Assembly: GCA_024343425.1 (NCBI GenBank)
Contig: BRLC01000004.1
Coordinates: 1-64,000, forward strand
DNA: 64,000 nt
DNA from: Rhizobiaceae bacterium MnEN-MB40S
Lineage (GTDB): Bacteria > Pseudomonadota > Alphaproteobacteria > Rhizobiales > Rhizobiaceae
Reading direction: 5' to 3'
Under the pieces are notes generated by a model. That model did no database searches, was not told where the DNA came from, and saw only the letters and a list, made by a program, of their open reading frames with translations. The translations under genes and the position numbers were made by a program. This document shows positions 45,669-55,108 of the stretch, piece after piece (within the stretch, counting starts at the first letter, position 1; the number at the start of each line of letters is the position of its first letter).

Positions 45669-47470
45669 CTGACACATCGATCCTTTCCGTCATCCACTAC
45701 CAGGTCATGTGGGACCGGTTGATTTCGGTTGTCGAGGAACAGGCGCAGGCGCTCATCCGCACCGGTTTTTCGACGTCGACGCGCGAAGCGGGCGACGTCT
45801 CCGCCGGCATCTTCGACACGAACGGCGACATGCTCGCGCAGGCCGTGACTGGCACGCCCGGCCACGTCAATTCCATGGCCCGCGCGGTAAGGCACTTCAT
45901 CGACCGCTTCCCGGTCGACACGATGAAGCCGGGCGACGTCTTCATCACCAACGACCCGTGGAAGGGCACCGGCCACCTGCACGACTTCACCGTCGTCACG
46001 CCGGCGTTCCACAACGGCGCGTGCGTCGGCCTGTTCGCCTGCACCTGCCATGTCGTCGATGTCGGCGGCCGCGGCATCGGTCCGGACGGACGCCAGGTCT
46101 ACGAAGAGGGTATTTACATCCCGCTCATGTACTTCGCCCGCGAGGGAAAGGTCGACGAAACCATGATCGAAATCGTGCGCGGCAATGTGCGCGAGCCGGT
46201 GCAGGTGATCGGCGACATCTACTCGCTGGCCGCCTGCAACGACATCGGCTGCGAACGGCTGGTGGAGATGATGAGCGAATTCGGCATCGAAACCCTCGAC
46301 GCCCTCGGCGAGCACATTCTCGACAAGACCGCCCGCGCGATGAAGGAAGCCATAGCGGACATTGCGCCTGGAACCTTCCACAATACGATGCGGGTCGACG
46401 GCTACGAACGGCCGCTCGATCTGGTCGCCGCGCTGACCGTGCACGAGGACCACATATCCGTCGATTTCGAAGGCACGTCCGCGCCCTCGCCCTTCGGCAT
46501 CAACGTGCCCTTCTGCTACACGGAGGCCTATGCAACCTTCGGCGTCAAATGCGTCGTCGCGCCTAAGGTGCCGAACAACGCCGCTTCGCTCGCGGCGATC
46601 CGCATATCGACGCCGGAAAACTGCATCCTCAACGCCAGGCACCCCCTGCCCGTCGCCACGCGGCACATCACGGGTCAGTTGTTGCCAGACGTCATGTTCG
46701 GCTGCCTGTCGCAGGTACGAACGCAGGCCGGAGACCCTCTCGCCGTCCCGGCGGAAGGGTCTTCGTGCCTGTGGAATCTCTTTGCTATGGGCGGCGCCGG
46801 CCGCGTCGACGCCGAACCGGAGACGCTTGCCGACGCCCGCGTTTTCAATGTGATGAGCTTCCATTCCGGCGGCGCCGGCGCCCGTGCAGGCAAAGACGGG
46901 TTGTCTGCCACCGCCTTTCCGTCCGGCGTGCGAAACGTGCCGATCGAAATCACCGAGGCAGGCTCGCCCATGATCGTCTGGCGCAAGGAATACCGCACGG
47001 ATTCCGGCGGCGCAGGTTACTACCGCGGCGGCCTCGGCCAGGTCATGGAAGTCGATACGCTCGATACAGCGCCCTTCGCCGTCAGCGCCAATTACGACCG
47101 GGTTCTGTTCCCACCTCGTGGCCGTGACGGCGGACATGACGGCGCGGCCGGTGTTGTCCGCCTCAAATCGGGCGAACATCTGCGCGGCAAGGGTCAGCAG
47201 ACGGTGCCCTATGGCGAGCGGTTGCTCATCGAAATGCCGGGCGGCGGCGGGATCGGCGATCCCCTGCAGCGTCCCGCGGAAATGGTCGCGAAAGATGTCC
47301 GCGAAGGCATGGTGTCGGCCGAAAAGGCGCACAGCGTCTACGGCGTCGCGCTCGATGACGCCCGTGAAGTGATAGACGATCAAACCGAAGCCCTGAGAAC
47401 GCAACTGAGGGCGAAAATGAAACAGGACGCGGCAGAGGACCGGTCCGTGGAGATGGAGACAAGCAAATGA
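45665..47470 (+). CDS. hyuB: Hydantoinase/oxoprolinase subunit B
   Basis: 601 residues, full length for the HydB family. Characteristic stretches are 'FSTSTREAGDVSAGIFD', 'GTPGHVNSMARAVRHFID', 'FITNDPWKGTGHLHDFTVVTP', and the C-terminal 'GERLLIEMPGGGGIGDPLQRP'. It forms the second half of the ATP-dependent ring-opening enzyme with HyuA. Start and stop both overlap neighbours by four bases, so stoichiometric synthesis is expected. Confidence 0.93.
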   Translation: MTDTSILSVIHYQVMWDRLISVVEEQAQALIRTGFSTSTREAGDVSAGIFDTNGDMLAQAVTGTPGHVNSMARAVRHFIDRFPVDTMKPGDVFITNDPWKGTGHLHDFTVVTPAFHNGACVGLFACTCHVVDVGGRGIGPDGRQVYEEGIYIPLMYFAREGKVDETMIEIVRGNVREPVQVIGDIYSLAACNDIGCERLVEMMSEFGIETLDALGEHILDKTARAMKEAIADIAPGTFHNTMRVDGYERPLDLVAALTVHEDHISVDFEGTSAPSPFGINVPFCYTEAYATFGVKCVVAPKVPNNAASLAAIRISTPENCILNARHPLPVATRHITGQLLPDVMFGCLSQVRTQAGDPLAVPAEGSSCLWNLFAMGGAGRVDAEPETLADARVFNVMSFHSGGAGARAGKDGLSATAFPSGVRNVPIEITEAGSPMIVWRKEYRTDSGGAGYYRGGLGQVMEVDTLDTAPFAVSANYDRVLFPPRGRDGGHDGAAGVVRLKSGEHLRGKGQQTVPYGERLLIEMPGGGGIGDPLQRPAEMVAKDVREGMVSAEKAHSVYGVALDDAREVIDDQTEALRTQLRAKMKQDAAEDRSVEMETSK

Positions 47471-48474
47471 TTGTAAGCGCCGGACTGCCAACCGGGATGG
47501 AAGGCCTGACCTATCCGATCCCCTTTTCCTCGACGGAAAACGTCCTGAAGATCGCGACCCATGCGGAAGACCTCGGCTACCATTCGGTCTGGGGCAACGA
47601 CCACATGACCACGCAGACCTATGTTCGTGACGAATTCCCCGAGCCGCCGCGCTTCTGGGAGCCTCTGATCACCTACGCCTTCATCGCCGCGGCCACCACC
47701 AAGCTGCGCTTCGGCACCGGCATTCTGGTCCTGCCGATGCGCCGCGACATCGTCGTCACGGCCAAGCAGATCGCCACGCTTGATCATTTCAGCGGCGGCC
47801 GTCTGGAAATCGGCGTCGGCGTCGGCGCCTATCGCGAAGAGTTCGAGGCGCTTTGGCCCGATTCCGGCGCCAATCGCGGCGCGATGGTGGAAGAAGGCGT
47901 GGAAGCGCTGAACAAGCTCTTTTCCGACCGCGTTTCCAGCTTCGATGGAAAATACTACCAGTACCGCGACGTCGAACTGGCGCCCAAGACCCTGCAGAAG
48001 AAACTGCCGATCTATTTCGGCGGCAACAGCCCGAAGCATCTGCCGCGCGTCGCGCGGCTCGCCGACGGCTGGATTCCGGCCGGCATGGACGTCGGCAAGA
48101 TGGGCGGCATGATCACTCACCTCAAGGAACTTGTCGAAAAGGAAGGCCGCGATCCTTCGAGCATCCAGATCGCCCCGCAGTTTACATGCTATGTCGGCAA
48201 GACGCGTGAAGAGGCGCGCGAGCGCTTCAGCCAGAGCCAGATGTACAAACATATGGTTTCGCTGAAGAAATCGACCCTGAAAAGCGAAGGCGAGCAGGAT
48301 CTGTCCGACGTCAATCTCGTTGGCTCCGTCGACGAAGTGGTGGAAAAGGCGATCGCGGCGCGCGAAGCCGGCGTCACCCACCTGCTCGGTCTTTACTTTG
48401 CCGCCAACGACGTTCAGGAATTGCTCGACCAGATGCAGTTGTTTGCGGAAGAAGTGACGCCGAAAATCACATGA
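47467..48474 (+). CDS. Luciferase-like (LLM) flavin-dependent oxidoreductase 1
   Basis: 335 residues of the bacterial-luciferase superfamily TIM barrel. Visible blocks are 'IATHAEDLGYHSVWGNDHM' near the N-terminus, 'KLRFGTGILVLPMRRDIVVTAKQIATLDHFSGGRLEIGVGVG' in the middle and 'IYFGGNSPKHLPRVARLADGWI'. Members use reduced FMN or F420 to oxygenate substrates, including ring-opening of pyrimidines (RutA) and other heterocycles. It sits in the hydantoinase operon with ATGA overlaps on both sides. No dedicated flavin reductase is encoded nearby. Confidence 0.9.
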   Translation: MIVSAGLPTGMEGLTYPIPFSSTENVLKIATHAEDLGYHSVWGNDHMTTQTYVRDEFPEPPRFWEPLITYAFIAAATTKLRFGTGILVLPMRRDIVVTAKQIATLDHFSGGRLEIGVGVGAYREEFEALWPDSGANRGAMVEEGVEALNKLFSDRVSSFDGKYYQYRDVELAPKTLQKKLPIYFGGNSPKHLPRVARLADGWIPAGMDVGKMGGMITHLKELVEKEGRDPSSIQIAPQFTCYVGKTREEARERFSQSQMYKHMVSLKKSTLKSEGEQDLSDVNLVGSVDEVVEKAIAAREAGVTHLLGLYFAANDVQELLDQMQLFAEEVTPKIT

Positions 48475-49730
48475 CCAGACTGAATTCAGGAATGCTGCCC
48501 GGTAGCGCGGCAATCGGGCAACGTTCGCTTGGCGATCCCTCCAGGAGCTTCCCGCTCCTGCCGGTGATCGTCGACGGCTGTCCGGCGACCTCCACCGACG
48601 CCATGCAGTATCCGCTGGAAATCGCCTATGACTACGACAAGGTCGACCGGTCGCTTTTCGACCAGGCGCCTTTGCCGGGCCTGTCGCGGTGGGCGCCGCT
48701 TCTGCCTCCGCTCGCAGAAGGCCTGTCCATGGGCGAAGGCGGCACGCCCCTTGTCGACGCGGAAGATTTCGGCCGCGAGATCGGCGTCAAGGGGCGCCTC
48801 TGGCTGAAGGACGAAAGCCGCAACCCGACCTGGAGCCACAAGGACCGTCTGAACTACTGCGTGGTCAGCGCTGCGATCGCGTCGGAAGCGCGCGGCATTG
48901 CGGTCGCCTCGTCGGGCAATCACGGCGCGGCGGCTGCGGCTTACGCGGCGCGCGCCGGACTGCCTTGCGCCGTCATCGTGGCTGAAAACATGCCGGACGC
49001 CTATCTGCGCCTCATCGCCAGCCTGGGCGCCCATGTCATCGCCAGCCCAACCGAAAGCCGCTGGACCGTGCTGCGTCGCATCGTCGACGAAGCGGGCTTC
49101 ATGCCCGCCAGCAACCTGACCCGTTTCCACACGGGCAATCCCTACGGTCCGGAAGGCTACAAGACCATTGCCTACGAACTGTTCCTCCAGCTTGGACGCA
49201 GCGTGCCAGGCACGGTGCTCGCGCCCACCGGATACGCCGAAATGCTGTTCGGCGTATGGAAGGGATTCCAGGAGTTGAAAACCCTCGGCCTCACCGATCG
49301 TATGCCGCGGATCCTGTCCGCCGAACCGGCCACGCGCGGACCTCTCGCACGCGCCGTCAGCAGCAACGAGCCTGCCACAGAAGTCAACGGACCAGCCTCG
49401 ATCGCCATGGGCATTTCCTGTTCCGTCAGTTCCTGGCGCGGCGTGGTCGCCCTCGAAAACAGCCGGGATCGCGCGCTCACGTCGTCGGAAGAAACCTTCA
49501 AGGAGATGCGCCGGCGGCTCGCCGCCAGGGGGCTGTACCAGGAATTCTCGGGCGTCGCCGGTCTCGCCGCCGCGAAGGAAGCCTCAGAGCGCGGCGTTGA
49601 ACTCGACGGCGACGTGGTCGCGATCCTGACGTCCACCGGGCTCAAGGACGCCGAACTCCTGGCGCCGCCCGAAAATCTCTACAATCTCGACACGCTCGAC
49701 ACCCTCATCGCCGAACTGCAGAGGACTTAA
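48471..49730 (+). CDS. PLP-dependent threonine-synthase-like enzyme
   Basis: 419 residues, fold type II PLP family. The Schiff-base lysine is Lys124 in 'WSHKDRLNYC', and the phosphate-binding loop resembles 'ASSGNHGAAAAAYAARAG'. The first 60 or so residues are an extension also seen in threonine synthases ('DYDKVDRSLFDQ'). Whether it makes threonine is doubtful, since its place inside a catabolic operon points rather to a beta/gamma-elimination or ammonia-lyase step on a hydroxy- or diamino-acid. The start overlaps the LLM stop by four bases; an AGAGGA site for the next gene lies at its end. Confidence 0.85.
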   Translation: MTRLNSGMLPGSAAIGQRSLGDPSRSFPLLPVIVDGCPATSTDAMQYPLEIAYDYDKVDRSLFDQAPLPGLSRWAPLLPPLAEGLSMGEGGTPLVDAEDFGREIGVKGRLWLKDESRNPTWSHKDRLNYCVVSAAIASEARGIAVASSGNHGAAAAAYAARAGLPCAVIVAENMPDAYLRLIASLGAHVIASPTESRWTVLRRIVDEAGFMPASNLTRFHTGNPYGPEGYKTIAYELFLQLGRSVPGTVLAPTGYAEMLFGVWKGFQELKTLGLTDRMPRILSAEPATRGPLARAVSSNEPATEVNGPASIAMGISCSVSSWRGVVALENSRDRALTSSEETFKEMRRRLAARGLYQEFSGVAGLAAAKEASERGVELDGDVVAILTSTGLKDAELLAPPENLYNLDTLDTLIAELQRT

Positions 49731-49734
49731 GACC

Positions 49735-50712
49735 ATGTCTTCAGAAATAGGCGTCGCGCTGAACGGCAACGAACCGTGGCCCGAAGTTCAGAAGATGGTC
49801 TCGCTGATGGACGCGTCGGGGGTCGAAACCCTCTGGCTCGCCAGCCACCTCTTCCAGCGCGAGCCGGTCGCCAGCGCCGCAGCGATATTGAGCGCCACGA
49901 GCCGGCTGAAAATCGCGCTCATGGCGATGAGCCCCTTCAGCGTGCACCCGGTCTACATCGCCATGGCGGCCGCCACGCTCGACGAATTGTTTCCCGGCCG
50001 CGTCTCGCTCTGTCTCGGCGTCGGCGCGCCGCGCGATCTCGAAGCAGCGGGCATCGAGTCCGACAAGCCGCTTCTGGTCATGCGCGAAGCGCTCGAACTC
50101 TGCCGCGCCCTGTTGAGCGGCGAGGTCATTCGGTTCCAGGGCAAGCGCTTCCAGGTGGAAGGGCGCGCGCTGGAAGCCGGCAAGCGCAACGTGCCGCTGA
50201 TCCTCGCCGCGTCCGGCCCGAAAATGCTGAAGCTCGCCGGCTCGCACGCCGACGGCCTGCTCATCAGCGCAGCAGCGTCCGTCGCCTTCATCCAGTCCTG
50301 CCTGACGGAAACCGCCGCCGGCGAAGCCGAATCCGGAAGCAAGATCCGCCGCATGGGTCTCGTCTACGCCGCCATCGACGAGGACGAGACGCGCGCATTC
50401 GACAGCCTGCGCCGCAAGATGGCCTTCATCCTGCGCGGCATGCATCACAAGACAAACATCGAACTCGGCGGCGGGACGCTGGATCAACCTGCGCTCGCCA
50501 GGGCCTATGCGGAGAGCGACTGGCCGACCGTCGAAAGTCTTGTGAGCGACGACATCGTGCGCAGGCACGCCGTCGCCGGCAAGCCCGACGATGTGCGCAA
50601 GCGCCTGTCGGAGTATGAGAATGTCGGGCTGGACCAGCTGATCGTCACCGGCGTCGCCAGCGCGGAAGAACTGGCTCCGCTCCTTAATAGTCTTGCAGCA
50701 ATTCGCGACTGA
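49735..50712 (+). CDS. Luciferase-like (LLM) flavin-dependent oxidoreductase 2
   Basis: 325 residues, the same superfamily as LLM 1 but clearly divergent, nearer to the methylene-tetrahydromethanopterin reductase-like branch: 'MDASGVETLWLASHLFQREPVA', 'LKIALMAMSPFSVHPVYIAMAAATLDELFPGRVSLCLGVG' and 'VPLILAASGPKMLKLAGSHADGLLISA'. Two LLM enzymes in one operon suggest two oxidative steps or two substrates. It starts 4 bp after the PLP gene and is the last enzyme before the IclR gene. Confidence 0.9.
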   Translation: MSSEIGVALNGNEPWPEVQKMVSLMDASGVETLWLASHLFQREPVASAAAILSATSRLKIALMAMSPFSVHPVYIAMAAATLDELFPGRVSLCLGVGAPRDLEAAGIESDKPLLVMREALELCRALLSGEVIRFQGKRFQVEGRALEAGKRNVPLILAASGPKMLKLAGSHADGLLISAAASVAFIQSCLTETAAGEAESGSKIRRMGLVYAAIDEDETRAFDSLRRKMAFILRGMHHKTNIELGGGTLDQPALARAYAESDWPTVESLVSDDIVRRHAVAGKPDDVRKRLSEYENVGLDQLIVTGVASAEELAPLLNSLAAIRD

Positions 50713-50783
50713 TGGCACGATGCTGTCCAGTTAATGGGCGTCCGGGGAGTGCGTTCAAATTATAGGCGCAAAGGACCGAAACC

Positions 50784-51602
50784 ATGGCCAGACATCTCTC
50801 CGAGCTCGATGCGAACCAGTCGCTCTCCAAAGCGCTGATGATCGTCAAGATGCTTAGCTCCACACAGGGCGATATCGGCGTGCGCGAACTGGGCCGGCGG
50901 CTGGACATTCCACCGAGCGTCGTCCACCGTTTGCTGGCGACCCTGAAGAACCATGATTTCGTCGAGCAGGATCCGCGCACCATGCGCTACCGCACCGGAT
51001 ACGGGCTATACGAGGCGGGCCAGTCCTATCTCGTTCAGAGAACGCTCGCCGACGCCGCGTTCGAGGAACTGCAGAAAGTCGCAAAAAACTGCAACATGGC
51101 CGCCTATCTCGGCGCGATGCACGACACCGAAATGGTGTATTTCCTCTCATTGCCGAGCCCTCCGATCCACGTCTATCCCCAGCCTGGTCGAACCGCTCCG
51201 CTGCATTCGACATCCATAGGCAAGATCGCGCTCGCCCGTCTGGAAAACAACGAACTGGCGACCTTCCTGCAAACGCTGGACATGCCGCGACTGACCGGCA
51301 ACACGATTGTCGAACCGATACGCCTCTATGAAGAGGTGGTGCAGGTTCGCAAGAACGGCTATGCGGATTGCCTGGGCGAAAATATCGAAGGCATCTACGC
51401 CATCGGCGTTCCGGTTCTTGACAGCCGAGGCGACATCGTCGCAGGCATCAGCCTCGCCTCTCCCGGACCGGATATGTTTCGGGAGATCCGGGACAGCGCG
51501 CTTGAACAGTTGCGCCGCGCGTCGGCGATCATTACCGAGCGCCTGTCGCGCGTCGTGAATGTATCGGGCAATGCCGCCAACCACAATCGCCAGCTTGCCT
51601 GA
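50784..51602 (+). CDS. IclR-family transcriptional regulator
   Basis: 272 residues: winged helix-turn-helix (about 12-75, 'GVRELGRRLDIPPSVVHRLLATLKNHDFV') and IclR effector domain, containing 'PLHSTSIGKIALA' and 'GIYAIGVPVLDSRGDIVAGISLASP'. It lies 71 bp after LLM 2 on the same strand and is the likely regulator of the Liv-hydantoinase cluster, acting at the AT-rich divergent region near 40100. An AAAGGA site precedes the ATG. Confidence 0.92.
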   Translation: MARHLSELDANQSLSKALMIVKMLSSTQGDIGVRELGRRLDIPPSVVHRLLATLKNHDFVEQDPRTMRYRTGYGLYEAGQSYLVQRTLADAAFEELQKVAKNCNMAAYLGAMHDTEMVYFLSLPSPPIHVYPQPGRTAPLHSTSIGKIALARLENNELATFLQTLDMPRLTGNTIVEPIRLYEEVVQVRKNGYADCLGENIEGIYAIGVPVLDSRGDIVAGISLASPGPDMFREIRDSALEQLRRASAIITERLSRVVNVSGNAANHNRQLA

Positions 51603-51885
51603 GGCGCCTGCTCGGCGCAGCTCGATTTCCTGACCGAATACATGCCGCGATTGGCGCAACCTCGCGCCAGCACCCGGAATTGACGTCTTCGCGCCGAAGA
51701 ATTGCAGCTCTGAAAAGCCACCGGACCCGATATGATCCACATGCTTTCTTTCGGCAGGCCAGAGCGCTTTTCTCATTCTTGACTGAAAAGGACTCAACCG
51801 AATAGTCGCGACAATGGCAAACGGTAACGCCTGATTGAGAAAACCGCCGTATCATGTCGATCAGTTAACGGAAGGGATGCGTTGC

Positions 51886-53451
51886 ATGAGTTTGATCACC
51901 AGAAGAGACATACTGGCCGCAAGCGCCGGGGCTGCAACTTTCCTCGCCGGATTGCCTCTGGCTGGGCGATCGGCCTTTGCAGCGGAACAACCGGCCTTGC
52001 CGATCCCCAGCGAGTTGCGTCCAGGTCCGAATGGCGAAGTCAGGCTCAACGTCGGCCCCTCATCGGTCGAGTTCCTGTCCGGGGTCAAAACGCCTACTTT
52101 CGGCATAAACGGTCCCTATCTCGGACCGGCGATACGGGCGCGAAGCGGCGAAACCCTGCGCATGCACGTTCACAACGGCCTGGCGCAGGACCTCACCATG
52201 CACTGGCATGGTCTGAAAATTCCGGGAGAGATTGACGGCGGTCCCTACAATATCATCAAACCGGGCGAGAACTGGGACATTGACCTTCCGGTCGATCAAC
52301 CCGCCGCCACCTGCTGGTTCCACCCGCATGTCTATCCAGCCACAGCCGAACTCGTCATCAAGGGCCTCGCCGGCCTCTTCCTGATCGATGACGAACAGTC
52401 GGACGCTCTTCCGTTGCCGTCCACATGGGGCGTGGACGACGTCCCGGTCATCATTCAGGACCGCCATTTCAATGCCGACGGCTCGTTCTTCCATCGCTTC
52501 AATCTCGCCGCCGTCACCACCGGCTATGTCGGAGACGTGGCCCTGATCAACGGCGCGATCTATCCGCAGGCGAAAACCGCGCGCGGCTGGATCAGGTTGC
52601 GGCTCCTGAATGGATCAAATGCGCGCAGCTACCGGCTGGCGATCTCCGACGACAGGCCGTTCTTCGTTATCGCCAGCGACGGCGGCCTTCTCGAAGAGCC
52701 GGTTCAGCTCAAAGAGCTGACGATGTACGCCGGCGAACGCTATGAAGTGCTCGTCGACGCCCGAAACGGCGACCCGTTCGAGCTTGTCACGCGCCCCGTC
52801 AGCCAGCTCGCCATGAACCTGCCGCCCTTCGACAAGGACCTGCCGCTGGTGACATTTGTCCCGGACGGCGCGGACGGCGCAGGCCGGCTTCCCGACGCCC
52901 TCGTTTCAATCGAGTCTCTGGATCCCGATCTGCCGCCGGTCAGTCAAAACTTCGTCATGAACATGAACCTTGACGACCAGGGCATGAAACTTTTCAAGGA
53001 AGCAGGCCTGATGGCCATGAAAAGGTCGGGCGAGCCCGACGCCGAGACCTTGAAGAAAGTCCGCTCCCTGCTCTATGACGGGCCGCCCTTGTCCCTTGCG
53101 CAGCAACTCTCCGCAAACGCCGTTAACGGCAAGTCCTTCGCCCTGGGCGAGGTCTCCGAAAATGCGCCGATCGGGGCCAATCTTCGCTGGCGTCTTTCCG
53201 AGGGCGACGACCGGATGCTGCATCCGGTCCACATTCACGGATGCCAGTTCCGCATTCTGTCCATCAGCGGCAAGCAGCCCCCGGCGCATATGCGCGGTTG
53301 GAAGGACATCGCGCCGGTGGAAAAAGGCGGGTTCTGCGATATCCAGGTGGCGTTTCACCATCCGGCGTCAAGGCAATACCCCTTCATGCTCCATTGTCAC
53401 ATCCTGGAGCACGAGGATTCGGGGATGATGACGGATTTCACCGTGTCCTGA
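51886..53451 (+). CDS. CueO-like multicopper oxidase
   Basis: 521 residues from the ATG at 51886, 8 nt after GGAAGGGA; a longer in-frame start is poorly placed. A twin-arginine signal 'TRRDILAASAGAATFLAGLPLAG' sends the folded protein to the periplasm. Copper motifs are complete: HWHG (His106, His108), WFHPH (His146, His148), HPVHIH, and HCHILEHEDSGM with Cys504, His509 and Met514 for the type 1 site. The modest Met cluster 'NMNLDDQGM..MAM' is at the place of CueO's Met-rich insert. The likely role is cuprous-ion oxidation in copper tolerance. No copper pump or regulator is adjacent. Confidence 0.92.
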   Translation: MSLITRRDILAASAGAATFLAGLPLAGRSAFAAEQPALPIPSELRPGPNGEVRLNVGPSSVEFLSGVKTPTFGINGPYLGPAIRARSGETLRMHVHNGLAQDLTMHWHGLKIPGEIDGGPYNIIKPGENWDIDLPVDQPAATCWFHPHVYPATAELVIKGLAGLFLIDDEQSDALPLPSTWGVDDVPVIIQDRHFNADGSFFHRFNLAAVTTGYVGDVALINGAIYPQAKTARGWIRLRLLNGSNARSYRLAISDDRPFFVIASDGGLLEEPVQLKELTMYAGERYEVLVDARNGDPFELVTRPVSQLAMNLPPFDKDLPLVTFVPDGADGAGRLPDALVSIESLDPDLPPVSQNFVMNMNLDDQGMKLFKEAGLMAMKRSGEPDAETLKKVRSLLYDGPPLSLAQQLSANAVNGKSFALGEVSENAPIGANLRWRLSEGDDRMLHPVHIHGCQFRILSISGKQPPAHMRGWKDIAPVEKGGFCDIQVAFHHPASRQYPFMLHCHILEHEDSGMMTDFTVS

Positions 53452-53467
53452 TCGCTTGTCGGAGGCG

Positions 53468-54295
53468 TCAGGTCACCGAAGCGACGTCCCATCGAATGAC
53501 GATCTTTTCGAGCACGGTGACGATCGCAAAGCCGGTGATTGCGATGAACGAGGCCGTCAAAATGCTGGCGAAGAGCCTCGGCGTGTCGAACTCGTACATG
53601 CTCTGGATCAGCAGATAACCGATCCCGTGATTGGCGCCGATCCATTCGCCGACGATCGCGCCAAGCACGCACATCGTCACGGATATCTTCAAGGCGGAAA
53701 AGATGTAGGGCAGCGCGCTCTGGAGCCGCACCCGCAAAAAGACTTCCGTCTTTGACGCCGAAAGCACGTGCATCAGTTCAACGAGTTGCGGATCAACCGC
53801 CCTGAACCCGCGAACCGCGTTGACCAGCGTCGGAAAGAAGCAGATCAGAGCTGCGACGACGACCTTCGGTTCGATGCCGTTTCCAAGCATGATTTTCAGA
53901 ACCGGGGCGATGGCGACGATCGGGATCGTCTTGATGATGATCGCGACGGGATAGAACATTTCCTCGATCAGTTTCGCGTAGACGAAAGTGGCCGCAACCA
54001 GGATAGCGATGCAATTGCCGAGCAGGAAACCCAAAAAGGCCTCGGTTATGGTCGGGACCGAACTGGAGGCAAGCAGGGCGAAATCGTTGCGAACGGCGAG
54101 AGCGACATCGCTCGGCGCCGGAACGAGATATACGGGGGTTTCCAGAACCCAGATGAGGAATTGCCACAGCGCAAGAAGTACGAAGAGTCCCAGGAGACCC
54201 ATCACGACGGGACGCGCGACGCCGGCGAACTGGCCGATCGAAGAAAAGACCGACATGTCCGACGTCTTGACGTCGCTGGTGTTGGCGATGCTCAT
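53468..54295 (-). CDS. NitT/TauT-type ABC transporter permease
   Basis: 275 residues from the ATG at 54295; GAGGGA lies upstream and the first methionine precedes an N-terminal cytoplasmic tail. About six membrane segments and the SsuC/TauC-type coupling loop 'LVELMHVLSASKTEVFLRVRLQSALPYIFSAL' are visible. It is the membrane part of a nitrate/taurine/sulfonate-type importer. Last gene of a three-gene operon, converging on the multicopper oxidase gene with 16 bp between stops. Confidence 0.92.
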   Translation of the reverse strand: MSIANTSDVKTSDMSVFSSIGQFAGVARPVVMGLLGLFVLLALWQFLIWVLETPVYLVPAPSDVALAVRNDFALLASSSVPTITEAFLGFLLGNCIAILVAATFVYAKLIEEMFYPVAIIIKTIPIVAIAPVLKIMLGNGIEPKVVVAALICFFPTLVNAVRGFRAVDPQLVELMHVLSASKTEVFLRVRLQSALPYIFSALKISVTMCVLGAIVGEWIGANHGIGYLLIQSMYEFDTPRLFASILTASFIAITGFAIVTVLEKIVIRWDVASVT

Positions 54296-54300
54296 TGGTT

Positions 54301-55104
54301 CTATCCCTCGTCCAGCAGTGCGCGGAGCGCCGCCACATACCGGCCAAGTTCGGGCGCGTCCTTCAGTTTCTGATTGCGCTCTTCCGGCAGGTCGATGTCG
54401 AGCACGCCGGCGATGCGCGACGGCCGGCGTCCCATGACGACGACGCGCTGTGAAAGAAACGCCGCCTCCTGCAACGAATGGGTGACGAAGACGACGGTCG
54501 TGCCGCTGCGCTTCCAGATCTTCAGCAATTCGATATTCAGCATGTCGCGCACGAGTTCGTCGAGCGCGCTGAATGGCTCGTCCATCAGTAGGATGCGCGG
54601 TCGCGTCACGAGCGCCCGGGCAATCGAGACGCGTTGTTTCATGCCTCCGGAAAGCTCGGCGGGAAGCGCATTCTCGAAGCCGTCGAGTTCCACAAGGCGC
54701 AGCGCCTCGACCGGATCCATCGCCTGGTCGCCGGCCGCCGAGGCCACGCCCACCTTGAAAGGCAGGCTCACATTGTCGATGACCGAGGCCCACGGAAGCA
54801 GCGTCGGCTGCTGGAACACCATGCTGAACTGCCTGGCCCGCCGCGCCTTCTCCGGAAGCGCGCCCAGTACCCGCACGCGTCCCTCTGTCGGCTTGATGAT
54901 GTCGGCAATGACGCGCAGCAGGGTCGATTTCCCGCAACCGGAATGCCCGATCAGGGTCAGGAACTCTCCATCGCGCACATCGAGCGAAATCCGGTCGATC
55001 GCCCGGACCTGATTCTGGCCCTGCCCGAACGTCACCGACACATTCTCGATTTCGATGGCGGGCGTCGCCGGGACGTCGTCAAGCTGCATGGCGGCTTCGG
55101 CCAT
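54301..55104 (-). CDS. NitT/TauT-type ABC transporter ATP-binding protein
   Basis: 267 residues of the SsuB/TauB class: Walker A 'GHSGCGKST', signature LSGGMKQR, Walker B 'ILLMDEPFSALDE'. It powers the permease whose gene follows 5 bp later. The gene starts 4 bp after the binding-protein stop, so the three form one operon. Confidence 0.93.
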   Translation of the reverse strand: MAEAAMQLDDVPATPAIEIENVSVTFGQGQNQVRAIDRISLDVRDGEFLTLIGHSGCGKSTLLRVIADIIKPTEGRVRVLGALPEKARRARQFSMVFQQPTLLPWASVIDNVSLPFKVGVASAAGDQAMDPVEALRLVELDGFENALPAELSGGMKQRVSIARALVTRPRILLMDEPFSALDELVRDMLNIELLKIWKRSGTTVVFVTHSLQEAAFLSQRVVVMGRRPSRIAGVLDIDLPEERNQKLKDAPELGRYVAALRALLDEG

Positions 55105-55108
55105 GATC

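Noticed and set aside
43164..45677. 837-codon open frame on the minus strand
   Set aside because: It lies antisense to hyuA and livF, which have clear family motifs. The translation is Arg/Asp/Gly/His-rich low-complexity sequence typical of the opposite strand of high-GC coding DNA.
45521..47491. 656-codon open frame on the minus strand
   Set aside because: Antisense to hyuB, with no recognisable domain and the same compositional bias.
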